Shown one piece after another: positions 1 to 8,981 of a DNA stretch of 64,000 nt (position 1 is its first letter; the number at the start of each line of letters is the position of its first letter). Below the pieces are notes generated by a model that searched no databases, was not told the DNA's origin, and saw only the letters and a program-made list of their open reading frames with translations. Both the position numbers and the translations under genes were made by a program. Source of the DNA: Massilia agilis (lineage in GTDB: Bacteria > Pseudomonadota > Gammaproteobacteria > Burkholderiales > Burkholderiaceae_D); the NCBI RefSeq assembly GCF_024756255.1, contig NZ_JANUHB010000002.1, positions 1,054,001 through 1,118,000 on the forward strand, written 5' to 3'.

Positions 1-856
1 CCGGCACCGACGGAAAGGCCATCTTGCGCCAATCCTCGCGCGCCTGTTCGATGCGCTCCTCGGAACTGGCGACGAAGTTCCAGGACAGGTAGCGCGGGCC
101 ATCCATCGGTTCGCCGCCCAGCAGCATGACCCGTGCAGGCTTTCCGCCATGCGCGGCCAGCGTGACCGCGGCTTTCGGCTTGAGCACCAGCAGCTGCCCT
201 GCCGCGAACACGCCGTCGCGGCCCAGGTCGAGTTCGCCCTCGACCACGTACAGCGCCTGCTCGCTGTATTCGGCCGGCATGGCGATGCGCGCGCCCGGCT
301 GCAGGTTCAGGTCCACGTAGAACATGTCCGACAGCGTCGGCACCGGCGAGCGCTGCCCAAAAAAGCTGCCGGCAACGATGCGCGCGCTGGCGCCCTCGCC
401 TTCGACCAGCGGCAACTCGTGCGCGCCGGTGTGCGAAAACGTGGGAGCGGTTTCCTCGTGCTGGCGCGGCAACGCCACCCAGCACTGCAGGCCGAACAGC
501 GACGAGCCGGCCCCGCGCAGCTCCTGCCCGGTGCGTTCGGAATGGACGATGCCGCGCCCGGCCGTCATCCAGTTCACTTCGCCGGGGCGGATCGGCTGCA
601 CGCTGCCCAGGCTGTCGCGGTGCAGGATCTCGCCCTCGAACAGGTAGGTGACGGTCGCCAGGCAGATATGCGGGTGCGGACGCACGTCCAGGCCGCGGCC
701 GGGCTGGAACACGTGCGGCCCCATCTGGTCGAGGAAGACGAACGGCCCCACCATGCGCTTGTCGCGGCTGGGCAAGGCGCGCCGCACCTTGAACTGGTCG
801 CCCAGGTCGTGCACCGGCGGCACCACCACCACCTCGAGTGCGCTTTCATTGTCCAT
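1..856 (-). CDS. Pirin family protein (3' end outside window)
   Basis: Reads from ATG at 856 to the window edge with no stop, so the C-terminus is missing. The N-terminal half carries the pirin cupin metal site: PHPHI near residue 57 and a VHSER segment near residue 100, followed by the second cupin with the [17 protein letters not shown] stretch. A strong Shine-Dalgarno (GGGAGGAGG) lies just upstream, which fixes the start. Pirins are iron-binding bicupins, some acting as quercetin 2,3-dioxygenases or redox regulators; the substrate here cannot be told. It is divergent from the gene at 1085. The family is clear, the role is not. Confidence 0.9.
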   Translation of the reverse strand, partial: MDNESALEVVVVPPVHDLGDQFKVRRALPSRDKRMVGPFVFLDQMGPHVFQPGRGLDVRPHPHICLATVTYLFEGEILHRDSLGSVQPIRPGEVNWMTAGRGIVHSERTGQELRGAGSSLFGLQCWVALPRQHEETAPTFSHTGAHELPLVEGEGASARIVAGSFFGQRSPVPTLSDMFYVDLNLQPGARIAMPAEYSEQALYVVEGELDLGRDGVFAAGQLLVLKPKAAVTLAAHGGKPARVMLLGGEPMDGPRYLSWNFVASSEERIEQAREDWRKMAFPSVP

Positions 857-1084
857 CTTCCCCTCCTCCCTGTTGTGATGCAGCGGCGAAAGGCCGCCGG
901 TTTATTCGTGTACTCATATTACCGAAATGCGGCGCCGAACATGAACTGGTGGATCGCGGGCTGCGTGAACCATCCCCCTGCCGGAAAGTGCCCCGCTGAC
1001 GATTGGTCGAGCTCAAACGGCCGCGCTGGTGCGCTTCGCATCATCGGACGGGCTTTGTCCAGTGATGTTGCGATAGGAGGAAAT

Positions 1085-2194
1085 ATGAACAAGCTCAGCA
1101 CATCCTTGGCCTGCGCCGCGAGCGCACTGGCCCTGTCAGCTGCTCCGTCGGTCCTTGCGAGCGACTTTTACCAGCAGCGCAACCTGGTGTCCGACAGCCC
1201 GGCGGTCCGCGCCGAGCACCGCGACCCCAATTTGGTCAACGCCTGGGGCCTGGCCTTCAATCCGTACGCCGTCGCGTGGGTGGCCGACAACGGGAAGGGC
1301 GTCGCCACGCTCTACGATGGCACGGGCAGGCCACAGAACCTGGTGGTGACCATTCCCGGCGTCGGCGGCAAGCCTGGCAACCCGACCGGAACCGTGTTCT
1401 ACGGCGGGCCCGGCTTCGTGGTCAAGAAAGGCAACGCCTCGGCCCCCAGCCGCTTCCTGTTCGCCAGCGAAGATGGCGGGATTGCGGGCTGGGCGCCCAG
1501 CGTCGAGCGCACCAGCGCGATCCGGGTCATCGACAACAGCGCCTCGCATGCGATCTACAAGGGTATCGCGCTCAGCGGCACCGGGCGCGGGACCGTGCTG
1601 TACGCCACCGATTTCCACAACGGGAAGATCGACGTGTTCGACGCCAACTTCGCGCGCGTCACGCTGCCCGGCCAGCCATTTCGCGATCCCAACTTGCCGG
1701 CCGGCTATGGTCCGTTCGGGATCCAGTCCATCAACGGCGACCTGTACGTGAGCTATGCCAGGCAGGACCCAAACCGCGAAGATGACGTGAAAGGACCGGG
1801 GTTCGGTTTCGTCAGCGTGTTCGCGCCGGACGGACGCTTCCTGCGCCGGTTCGCGTCGGCCGGGCCGCTCAACGCGCCCTGGGGCATGGCGCTCGCGCCG
1901 GCAAGCTTCGGACGCTTCGGCAGCCGCCTGCTGGTCGGTAACTTTGGCGATGGGCTCATCAACGCCTACGACCTGGCCACCGGCAAATGGCTCGGCCAGC
2001 TCAAAGCGCCGGACCGCAAGCCGATCCGCATCGACGGCCTGTGGGGCATCGCCTTCGGCAACGGCGTGAACGAGCAGCCTGTTGACACGCTGTTCTTCAG
2101 CGCCGGCCCCAACGACGAGAGCAACGGCCTGTACGGACGCCTGGACGTGGCGCCGGGCGATGAGCACGACGAGACGCCCGAGGGCCAGTACTAG
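1085..2194 (+). CDS. TIGR03118 family secreted protein
   Basis: A 369-residue protein with a signal peptide (about residues 1-25, cleavage after VLA). The body has NHL/beta-propeller-like character and the family hallmarks: [49 protein letters not shown] and LLVGNFGDG, then a C-terminal [10 protein letters not shown]. The start is ATG 1085, because an AGGAGG Shine-Dalgarno sits 4 bases upstream; the frame is open back to 149 but that extension is antisense to pirin and has no ribosome site. Function of the family is unknown; probably periplasmic or extracellular. Confidence 0.93.
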   Translation: MNKLSTSLACAASALALSAAPSVLASDFYQQRNLVSDSPAVRAEHRDPNLVNAWGLAFNPYAVAWVADNGKGVATLYDGTGRPQNLVVTIPGVGGKPGNPTGTVFYGGPGFVVKKGNASAPSRFLFASEDGGIAGWAPSVERTSAIRVIDNSASHAIYKGIALSGTGRGTVLYATDFHNGKIDVFDANFARVTLPGQPFRDPNLPAGYGPFGIQSINGDLYVSYARQDPNREDDVKGPGFGFVSVFAPDGRFLRRFASAGPLNAPWGMALAPASFGRFGSRLLVGNFGDGLINAYDLATGKWLGQLKAPDRKPIRIDGLWGIAFGNGVNEQPVDTLFFSAGPNDESNGLYGRLDVAPGDEHDETPEGQY

Positions 2195-2289
2195 GGCGGC
2201 CGCCGGCAGCTGAGGGCACGAAAACACTTGTCGATTTGGCGCGGATGTGCCATAAGCATCCGCGTCCCACTATTTTCGTTCCGCTCACG

Positions 2290-3651
2290 ATGCAGCAGCC
2301 GCCCGACACCGCCGACCCCGCCTACGCCGCACCGCAGGTGCTTTCCGTCACCGCGCTCAACCAGCAGGTTGCGCGCCTGCTCGAGCGCAGCTTCCCGCTG
2401 GTGTGGATCGGCGGCGAGATCTCCAACTTCACGCGCGCCGCCTCGGGGCACTGGTACTTCACGCTCAAGGACGACGCGGCCCAGGTGCGCGCCGTGATGT
2501 TCCGCGGCCGCGCGCAGTTCGCCGGCTTCATCCCGCGCGAGGGCGACAAGGTCGAGGTGCGCGCGCTGGTCACGCTCTACGGCGCGCGTGGCGACTACCA
2601 GATCAATGTCGAGGCGATCCGGCGCGCGGGCGTGGGCGAGCTGTACGAGAAGTTTCTGCGCCTGAAGGAAAAGCTGTCGGCGCAAGGGCTGTTCGACCAG
2701 GACCGCAAGCGCGCGCTGCCGCTCTTCACGCGCAGCATTGGCATCGTCACCAGCCCGCAGGCCGCCGCGCTGCGCGACGTGCTGACCGCGCTGCGCCGCC
2801 GCGCGCCGCACGTGAACATTGTGCTCTACCCCGCGCCGGTGCAGGGCCAGTTCGCCGCCGACAAGATCGCGGAAAGCATCATGACCGCCTCGCGCCGCGC
2901 CGAGGTGGACGTGCTGCTGGTGTGCCGCGGCGGCGGCTCGATCGAGGACCTGTGGTGCTTCAATGAAGAGTGCGTGGCGCGCGCCATTGCGGCTTGCGCG
3001 ATTCCCGTGATCTCGGGCGTGGGCCACGAGACCGATTTCACCATCGCCGACTTTGCGGCCGACCTGCGCGCGGCCACGCCCACCGCCGCCGCCGAGCTGG
3101 CGGCCACGCCACGGGCGGACTGGATGGCGTCGCTTGCGGCCGACGCCGGCGACCTGCGGCGCGCCATGCAGCGCATCCTGTCCGAGGCCAACCAGGGCCT
3201 GGACAGCTACACCCGGCGCCTCTTGAGCCCGTCGGCGCAGATCGCGCACCAGCGCCTGAAGCTGCGCTCGATGGCGGCGGCGATGACGCACGCGCTGCAC
3301 GTGCCGATGAACCGCCAGGGGCTGCAACTGGCCCAGCTGCGCCAGCGCTGGGCGCGCCACCGGCCGGACGTGCGCGCGCTGCGCGAAAAGATCGTGTCCG
3401 AACAGCGCCACCTGAACACCAGCATCTGCAACCAGGTCAGGCAGCGGCGCGAGCTGCTCGCCGCGCTGGCAGCGCAGCTGGAACTACTGAATCCGCAGCG
3501 CACGCTCGAACGCGGCTACGCCATCGTGCGCGACGCCAAGGGCCGCATCCTGCGCGACCCGGCGGGCATCAAGGCGCGCGAGACGCTCACGGTGCGGCTG
3601 GCGGACGGCAGCGCCGAGGTCGGCGTGGCCAGCGTACAGAGCCTGTTGTAG
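2290..3651 (+). CDS. xseA: Exodeoxyribonuclease VII large subunit
   Basis: A 453-residue XseA, normal length for the family. It has an N-terminal OB fold ([11 protein letters not shown] through [10 protein letters not shown]), then the catalytic domain with [15 protein letters not shown], the GGGSIEDLW motif and the [10 protein letters not shown] motif, then a long helical region. With XseB (not in the window) it degrades single-stranded DNA into oligonucleotides. The ATG at 2290 is preferred because [10 protein letters not shown] leads directly into the conserved [11 protein letters not shown]; the 18-residue upstream extension looks non-coding. The TAG stop lies inside a family A repeat that starts at 3648. 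Confidence 0.96.
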   Translation: MQQPPDTADPAYAAPQVLSVTALNQQVARLLERSFPLVWIGGEISNFTRAASGHWYFTLKDDAAQVRAVMFRGRAQFAGFIPREGDKVEVRALVTLYGARGDYQINVEAIRRAGVGELYEKFLRLKEKLSAQGLFDQDRKRALPLFTRSIGIVTSPQAAALRDVLTALRRRAPHVNIVLYPAPVQGQFAADKIAESIMTASRRAEVDVLLVCRGGGSIEDLWCFNEECVARAIAACAIPVISGVGHETDFTIADFAADLRAATPTAAAELAATPRADWMASLAADAGDLRRAMQRILSEANQGLDSYTRRLLSPSAQIAHQRLKLRSMAAAMTHALHVPMNRQGLQLAQLRQRWARHRPDVRALREKIVSEQRHLNTSICNQVRQRRELLAALAAQLELLNPQRTLERGYAIVRDAKGRILRDPAGIKARETLTVRLADGSAEVGVASVQSLL

Positions 3652-3729
3652 GGTGGGCAGGTTTCCTGCCCACGCGTTCAAGCCATGCTTGCTTGGACTG
3701 GACGCGTGGGGAGAACCTGCCCACCCTAC
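3648..3729. repeat. Family A palindromic repeat, copy A1
   Basis: Begins GTAGGGTGGGCAGG and ends CCTGCCCACCCTAC; the middle holds CCCACGCGTTCAA and an imperfect inverted partner. The two halves are inverted copies, and each half can also fold on its own (GGGCAGG/CCTGCCC). The TAG stop of xseA (3649-3651) is part of the repeat. Similar copies lie at 7290, 13308, 34444 and 44049. Confidence 0.85.
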
Positions 3730-3835
3730 CCATCCGTTTCCGGCGCGAAGCAAATATGCAACGTTTTCCCATCCGGTTTAGAATATGCCCCGTTTCGGGA
3801 GAACCGACTCGTTTCCAACCAATCAAGGACAAGAC

Positions 3836-4414
3836 ATGGAACATACTCTGCCGCCGCTTCCTTATGCGAAAAACGCACTCGCCCCGACGATGTCGGAAGA
3901 AACGCTGGAATACCACTACGGTAAGCACCACCAGGCGTATGTCACCAACCTGAACAACCTGATCAAGGGCACCGAGTTCGAGAACCTGTCGCTGGAAGAA
4001 ATCATCAAGAAGTCCTCGGGCGGCGTGTTCAACAACTCGGCCCAGGTCTGGAACCACACCTTCTTCTGGAACTGCATGAAGCCCAACGGCGGCGGCGCGC
4101 CGACCGGCAAGGTCGCCGACGCGATCAACGCCAAGTGGGGCTCGTTCGACAAGTTCAAGGAAGAATTCCAGAAGTCGGCCGTGGGCAACTTCGGCTCGGG
4201 CTGGACCTGGCTGGTGAAAAAGCCGGACGGCACCGTTGACATCGTCAACACCTCGAACGCCGGCACCCCGCTGACCACCGACAACAAGCCCCTGCTGACC
4301 GTGGACGTGTGGGAGCACGCCTACTACATCGACTACCGCAACGCGCGTCCGAAGTTCGTGGAGAGCTGGTGGAACATCGTCAACTGGGACTTCGTGAACC
4401 AGAACATGGCGTAA
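3836..4414 (+). CDS. sodB: Superoxide dismutase [Fe]
   Basis: 192 residues, full length. All four metal ligands are visible: His27 (EYHYGKHH), His74 (VWNHTFFW), Asp157 and His161 (DVWEHAYY). Gln70 in SAQVWNH, rather than a glycine there with a later glutamine, marks the iron type. It disproportionates superoxide in the cytosol. The start is the ATG at 3836 leading into [10 protein letters not shown], the usual N-terminus; AAGGACAAG upstream is the ribosome site. A GC hairpin follows the gene at 4439. It appears to be monocistronic. Confidence 0.98.
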   Translation: MEHTLPPLPYAKNALAPTMSEETLEYHYGKHHQAYVTNLNNLIKGTEFENLSLEEIIKKSSGGVFNNSAQVWNHTFFWNCMKPNGGGAPTGKVADAINAKWGSFDKFKEEFQKSAVGNFGSGWTWLVKKPDGTVDIVNTSNAGTPLTTDNKPLLTVDVWEHAYYIDYRNARPKFVESWWNIVNWDFVNQNMA

Positions 4415-4438
4415 GCTTCGCCGCAGCAGCACCTGGAA

Positions 4439-4458
4439 CGGCCCGCCTCGGCGGGCCG
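4439..4458 (+). terminator. Hairpin after sodB
   Basis: A perfect 9-bp stem CGGCCCGCC / GGCGGGCCG with a 2-base loop, 24 bases after the sodB stop. Only a weak T-rich tail follows (CCGTTTCT), so it may be a terminator or a 3'-end stabiliser. Confidence 0.6.
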
Positions 4459-4564
4459 TGCCGTTTCTGCAGCCCGGCGCGCCACGCCGCCCGCTTCCAG
4501 TACACTGGCAGCACGCTTGACCAGACGGCCCGTTGTTGCGGGCCGCGTGCATCCGGAGTGCGCG

Positions 4565-5344
4565 ATGGTGCCTGGAGACGAACCGCTTGACGTGTTCCCC
4601 TTGTGGGCGCTCCTCGTCGCGATCATGCTGCTGGTGCTGCTGTCCATCGAGGGCGGCTACCGGCTCGGAAAATTCGTGGGCCGGCCCGAGCAGGAGAAGG
4701 ACACGCCGCTCGGCGAAATGGTCGGTGCCACGCTGGGTTTGCTGGCCTTCCTGCTCGCCTTCACCTTCGGGCTCGCGGCGTCGCGCTACGATACCCGCAG
4801 GGAACTGGTGCTGGACGAAGCCAACGCCATCGGCACCACCTATCTGCGCGCCGCGATGCTGCCCGAAGGCGGCGACGAGCTGCGCGCGCTGCTGCGGCAG
4901 TACGTTGACCTGCGGCTGGCCGCGACCGATCCGCGCCAGCTGCCGCAGCTGATCCGCCGCTCCGAGCTGCTGCAAAACCGGCTGTGGGAACGGTCGATCC
5001 CCATCGCCACCAGGCACCCCGATTCCATCGTGGCCGGGCTCTTCGTGCAATCGCTCAACGAGATGATCGACATCCATGCCAAGCGCCTGGCCCACGGCAG
5101 GAACCGCATTCCGCCGGCGATCTGGGCCGCGCTGTACGGCGTCACCGTGTTGTCGTTTGCGGCGCTGGGCTACCACGCGGGCCTTGCGCGCGGGCGCAGG
5201 TCGCCTGCGGTCGTGCCGGTCGCCTTCACGTTCGCCGTCGTGATCGGCCTGATCGCCGACCTCGACCGCCCGCGCGAAGGTGCGCTGACCGTGAGCCAGC
5301 AGCCGCTGATCGACGTGCGCCAGTCGATGAACCCGCCGCCCTGA
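4565..5344 (+). CDS. DUF4239-like (bestrophin-like) membrane protein
   Basis: 259 residues. An N-terminal membrane helix (WALLVAIMLLVLLSI) is followed by a charged loop and a second helix (GLLAFLLAFTFGLAASRYD). Then comes the family's conserved DEANAIGTTYLRAAMLP and YVDLRLAA stretch, and two C-terminal helices. This pattern matches the DUF4239/bestrophin-like group, whose function is not established; ion transport is only suggested by the name. ATG 4565 follows a CGGAG ribosome site. It stands alone between sodB and the MYG1 gene. Confidence 0.8.
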   Translation: MVPGDEPLDVFPLWALLVAIMLLVLLSIEGGYRLGKFVGRPEQEKDTPLGEMVGATLGLLAFLLAFTFGLAASRYDTRRELVLDEANAIGTTYLRAAMLPEGGDELRALLRQYVDLRLAATDPRQLPQLIRRSELLQNRLWERSIPIATRHPDSIVAGLFVQSLNEMIDIHAKRLAHGRNRIPPAIWAALYGVTVLSFAALGYHAGLARGRRSPAVVPVAFTFAVVIGLIADLDRPREGALTVSQQPLIDVRQSMNPPP

Positions 5345-5430
5345 TCCGGGCGCAGCCGGTTCATGCTACGCTTGTCACACCAGCGGCCCGCCCATGCGCG
5401 GGCCGTATGATTTTTTGTGGAGAGGAAGTT

Positions 5431-6381
5431 ATGGTCATTGTGACGCACGGGGGCAAGTTTCACGCGGACGACGCATGGGCAGTGGCGACACTGGCTGTGC
5501 TGTTTCCCGATGCGGAGATCGTGCGCACGCGCGACCCGGCCACCGTCGCGGGCGCCGACTTTGCGATCGACGTGGGCGGCATCTGGGACCCCGCCACCGG
5601 CCGCTTCGACCATCACCAGAAAGGGTTTTCCGCAACCCGCCAGGACGGCGTGCCCTACGCCAGCGCCGGCCTGGTCTGGAAGGAGTACGGCGCCCGTTGC
5701 GTGGGCGCGCTGGCTGCCGCCCACACTGGCCAGCAACTCTCGGCCGAGACGGCGCAACAAATCGCCTACGCCATCGATGCCGACATCGTGCAATACCTCG
5801 ACCTGGCGGACGTGGGCGCGGCCAAGAGCGCGCCCGGCGGCTACGGGCTGTCGGCGGTGATTTCCGGTTTCAATCCGAACTGGCTGGACGAACAGCGGCT
5901 CGGCTACGGCGAGCAAGCCGAGGCGTTCCGGCTGAGCCAGTTCAGGCGCGCGATGGCGGTGTTGGTCGACGTGATGGTCAACGCCGTCAAGTACCGGGTC
6001 GGCGCGGCGCTCGCGGTTGACCAGGTGCGCCAGGCGCAGGTGCTGGAAGACGGCAAGCTGCTGTTCGTGGCCAACAGCGCGCTGCCGTGGACCACCGTCG
6101 TGCGCAAGGAAATGCCGAAGGTGCTGTTCGTCATCAGCCACAACCTCAGCGAGCAGCGCTACATGCTGCACACGGTGCCGGCAACTGCCGATACCTTCGA
6201 GGCGCGCGCCGACCTGCCCGCGCCGTGGGCCGGACTGCGCGGCGCCGAGCTCGCGGCGGTGACCGGCGTGCCCGATGCCGGCTTCTGCCACAACGGCCGG
6301 TTCATCGCCGCGGCCGGCTCTTATGAGGGCATCCTCGCCATGGCCCGTCAGGCATTGCAGGCGGTGCCGGACGCACAGTGA
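5431..6381 (+). CDS. MYG1 family protein (UPF0160, DHH-like hydrolase)
   Basis: 316 residues, normal for the family. It opens with THGGKFHADDAWA and has IDVGGIWDP then RFDHHQKGF, the DHH-type metal site, and later an ADIVQYLDLADVG block. Eukaryotic MYG1 has been described as a 3'-5' RNA exonuclease; bacterial members are little studied. The start at 5431 follows GGAGAGGAAGTT; an in-frame ATG at 5407 would add eight residues and is less likely because the ribosome site lies after it. It is followed by about 200 bases leading to the response regulator. Confidence 0.9.
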   Translation: MVIVTHGGKFHADDAWAVATLAVLFPDAEIVRTRDPATVAGADFAIDVGGIWDPATGRFDHHQKGFSATRQDGVPYASAGLVWKEYGARCVGALAAAHTGQQLSAETAQQIAYAIDADIVQYLDLADVGAAKSAPGGYGLSAVISGFNPNWLDEQRLGYGEQAEAFRLSQFRRAMAVLVDVMVNAVKYRVGAALAVDQVRQAQVLEDGKLLFVANSALPWTTVVRKEMPKVLFVISHNLSEQRYMLHTVPATADTFEARADLPAPWAGLRGAELAAVTGVPDAGFCHNGRFIAAAGSYEGILAMARQALQAVPDAQ

Positions 6382-6502
6382 CGGGCATTGATCCTTCGCT
6401 GGGCAGGCCGCCTGAATACGTTGCACACTTCGTGCGGCCCTGTGAGGCCGCGAGCAGACTCATGCATAGCGGGTATTGACGCCCGTAAATGTGTCTTAAA
6501 AC

Positions 6503-6516
6503 TGTAACGCTTTGTC
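6503..6516. promoter_or_regulatory. Possible RstA-type box upstream of the regulator gene
   Basis: On the minus strand this reads GACAAAGCGTTACA. It fits 9 of the 12 fixed positions of the E. coli RstA box TACATNTNGTTACA as I remember it. It lies 67 bases before the regulator start and would fit autoregulation. A TTGACG hexamer lies just upstream at 6476. Inference only. Confidence 0.35.
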
Positions 6517-6583
6517 CAAGCCGGTCGGCAAATGCGCTTTTTGGTTATTGCTCGCATACAATGGCAGGTTCAAGGAGGAGAGC

Positions 6584-7270
6584 ATGTATCGAGTGATGTT
6601 GGTCGAGGACGACGCGCGGCTTGCCGAGCTCGTTACTGAATACCTGTCCGGCTACGAATTTGCCGTTGAAGTCGTCACGCGTGGCGACCAGGCGGTCGAG
6701 CGCTTCAAGGCGATCGCGCCGGACGTGGTGGTGCTCGACCTCATGCTGCCGGGACTGGACGGAATGGTGGTGTGCCGCCAGATCCGCGACCAGTCCGAGG
6801 TGCCGATCCTGATCCTGACCGCGCGCGAGGATTCGTACGATGAGGTGTCCGGCCTGGAACAGGGCGCGGACGATTTCGTCAACAAGCCGGTGCAGCCGCG
6901 CGTGCTGCTGGCGCGCCTGCGCGCGCTGCTGCGGCGCGCCCAGGGCAAGACCAGCGTGGACGCGCGCGTGCTCGAATTCGGCACCCTGCGCATCTCGACC
7001 ACCGACCGCAGTGTCACCTGGCGCGGCCTGCCGTGCGTGCTGTCCAATACCGAGTACAAGCTGCTGCTGGTGCTGGCCGAATCGGCCGGCCGCGTGCTGT
7101 CGCGCGATGCGCTGCTCAAGAAGATGCGCGGGATCGAGTTCGATGGCCTGGACCGCAGCATCGACAACTCCATCTCCAAGCTGCGCCGCAAGTTCGAAGA
7201 CGCCGATTCCGAGAAGATCAAGACGGTGTGGGGCGAAGGCTACCTGTTCTCGCCTTCGGCCTGGAACTGA
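6584..7270 (+). CDS. rstA: RstA-like OmpR-family response regulator
   Basis: 228 residues. The receiver domain has the acidic pair at Glu8-Asp9-Asp10, phospho-acceptor Asp52 (VVVLDLMLPG) and the lysine of FVNKPV. The C-terminal winged helix carries RDALLKKMRGIEFDGLDRS and ends YLFSPSAW, closely like E. coli RstA (LLKNLRGVSYDGLDRS, YLFAPHAW). ATG 6584 follows AAGGAGG. The expected partner kinase is not adjacent: an RstB-like gene on the same strand begins at 11983, with four opposite-strand genes in between. The symbol is by similarity; targets are unknown. Confidence 0.88.
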   Translation: MYRVMLVEDDARLAELVTEYLSGYEFAVEVVTRGDQAVERFKAIAPDVVVLDLMLPGLDGMVVCRQIRDQSEVPILILTAREDSYDEVSGLEQGADDFVNKPVQPRVLLARLRALLRRAQGKTSVDARVLEFGTLRISTTDRSVTWRGLPCVLSNTEYKLLLVLAESAGRVLSRDALLKKMRGIEFDGLDRSIDNSISKLRRKFEDADSEKIKTVWGEGYLFSPSAWN

Positions 7271-7289
7271 AGGCGCCAGGGCGCATTTG

Positions 7290-7362
7290 CAGGGTGGGCT
7301 CCTGAGCCCACGCCGTTTGCCACGCGGCGTGTGTAACGCGTGGGCACAAGTGCCCACCCTAC
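7290..7362. repeat. Family A palindromic repeat, copy A2
   Basis: Begins CAGGGTGGGC and ends GCCCACCCTAC, with ACGCGTGGGC inside the right half. A divergent copy, lying between the convergent regulator gene and the gene ending at 7378. Confidence 0.75.
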
Positions 7363-7377
7363 GCCACATTCAAGGGT

Positions 7378-8058
7378 TCATTCAAACAGCGGCGTGATCG
7401 CCACCGGTGCGCTGGCGGTGAGCACCTGCGCGCGCTCGGCGCCAAAGCGGTAGGTCACCACAGGGAACAACGGGCCGCCGTCGGCGAAGGCCGGCGCCTC
7501 GCTGGCGGCCATGATGGCGCTGCTGCCATCGGCCTTGCGCAGGCGCGCGAGCGTGCCTGCGGCCTTGCGGTCGAACACGAAACGCACACCGGCGCACTGG
7601 CGCGAACGCATCGTGCCGTCCACGTAGCGGGCGTAGCCGAGCGCCTGCTCGCAGGCAGCGCGCAGGTCGGCCGTGTCGTAGGCGCCGTCGGGGCGCACAT
7701 TGATCGACACCCGCGGGCGCAGCGCGAACTGGGCGTCCTTGCGCGGCAGCGCCAGCACCGCGTTTTCGTCGTAGGCGGCCTTGAGCAGCGGGAACACCGC
7801 GCGCCCGGTCGGGTCGAGCGCGATCTTCAGGTGGGTGGACTTGCCGTCCAGGTCCAGTTCGGCGGCCTCGCCTTCCCTGGGCACCACCTGCACCTGGTTC
7901 TGGACCAGGTTCTTGGCGCCGCCGTATTTTTCGAACGTGACCATCGCGCGGTAGGCGTCGCGATAGCTGACCCACTCGCCTTCCAGCGTGCCGGCTGCCG
8001 CTAGGCGGGTAGCCTGGAGCAGGACGAGCAACGCGAGAAGGTGGCGGGTGCGGCGCAT
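7378..8058 (-). CDS. Exported protein of unknown function, coupled to mipA
   Basis: 226 residues with a clear signal peptide (LLALLVLLQATRLAAAG, cleavage near residue 23). The mature part begins GEWVSYRDAYRAMVTFEKYGG and holds two cysteines that could pair, in LRAACEQAL and RSRQCAGVRF. I do not recognise the family with confidence; the YRDAYRAM opening recalls DUF2987, but weakly. ATG 8058 lies two bases after the mipA stop, so the two are surely co-transcribed and probably act together in the envelope. Confidence 0.8.
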   Translation of the reverse strand: MRRTRHLLALLVLLQATRLAAAGTLEGEWVSYRDAYRAMVTFEKYGGAKNLVQNQVQVVPREGEAAELDLDGKSTHLKIALDPTGRAVFPLLKAAYDENAVLALPRKDAQFALRPRVSINVRPDGAYDTADLRAACEQALGYARYVDGTMRSRQCAGVRFVFDRKAAGTLARLRKADGSSAIMAASEAPAFADGGPLFPVVTYRFGAERAQVLTASAPVAITPLFE

Positions 8059-8060
8059 GG

Positions 8061-8924
8061 TCAGAACCGGTAGGCGATGGCGGTCGAGGCCGTCACGTTG
8101 GTGGGCCGCTCGACGAGCGGGCTGTCCTTGGCGGCGCCAAGCAGGCGCGTGGCCTGTACGTTGGTGGTCAGCATCCACGACGGCGTCAGCGACCAGTTCC
8201 AGCGCACGCCCACGCGCGCCTGTTCCAGGCCGCCGGCGGGCGTGTAGGCGCGGTTGCCACTGCGTACGGCCTCGGGTACGGTCACGCCGAAAAACGCCTC
8301 GTTGTAGTCGCGGTTGACGACCCTGACGCCGGCCGAGAACGACAGGCTGTGGTGCGGCGCGATATCGGTGGACAGGCGCTGCACGCCCAGGTCCACGCTG
8401 CCGCCGTGGCGCTCGTTGCCGGCGCCCCACAGCAGGCTGCTGGTCAGGCGCCACTGCGGCGCCAGATAGTAGTTGAAGAAAGCGCCGCCCAGCACGCGCG
8501 CACGGATCTTGTCCATCCCGGCCAGGCGGTTGCCGTCCTCGGCCACGCGCGAGGGCGACGGCGGCAACAGCGAGCTGCTGCCAAGGCCGAGCGCGTCATC
8601 GATCCCGGTCGGGCCCTTGCTCGAACCATTTTCGCTGCGCCCCGGCTGGTACTGCAGCAGCGGACCGACCTCGAACGACGGTTCGCTGGTCAGGTGCATG
8701 CCAACGCTGGTGCCGGAGATAAAAATGCCATTGCTCCACTGAACCTGCAGCACCGGCACCGCCGAGGTCTTGTGCCGCTCCGAGCCTTCGTAGCGCGGGG
8801 CCGCCTGCACGCCGAGCCCTGCGTACATATCCCGGCTGCCGTCGGGCATCGGATTGATGGCCGGCGTCTGGGCACAGGCGGCGCCGCTTACGGTAGCCAG
8901 CGCCAGGGCAAGGAGCTTGTTCAT
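8061..8924 (-). CDS. MipA/OmpV family outer membrane protein
   Basis: 287 residues with a signal peptide ending at ACAQ and a C-terminal aromatic residue (AIAYRF), as in outer-membrane beta barrels. The family signature is present: MYAGLGVQAAPRYEGSERHK near the start, VGPLLQYQPGR, then alternating strands with YNEAFFGV before the last strands. E. coli MipA scaffolds MltA with PBP1B, and OmpV relatives are osmoregulated porin-like proteins; the role here is open. It heads a two-gene unit with the gene at 7378 and lies inside the split two-component locus. Confidence 0.93.
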   Translation of the reverse strand: MNKLLALALATVSGAACAQTPAINPMPDGSRDMYAGLGVQAAPRYEGSERHKTSAVPVLQVQWSNGIFISGTSVGMHLTSEPSFEVGPLLQYQPGRSENGSSKGPTGIDDALGLGSSSLLPPSPSRVAEDGNRLAGMDKIRARVLGGAFFNYYLAPQWRLTSSLLWGAGNERHGGSVDLGVQRLSTDIAPHHSLSFSAGVRVVNRDYNEAFFGVTVPEAVRSGNRAYTPAGGLEQARVGVRWNWSLTPSWMLTTNVQATRLLGAAKDSPLVERPTNVTASTAIAYRF

Positions 8925-8981
8925 GATAGCTATTTTGAAAGTTGGCTTAACCTAATTTTACCTATTGGCAAGCTTTCTTTC

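Noticed and set aside
149..1084. Open frame running upstream of the TIGR03118 gene
   Set aside because: It is antisense to pirin, Arg/His-rich, and the AGGAGG site points to ATG 1085.
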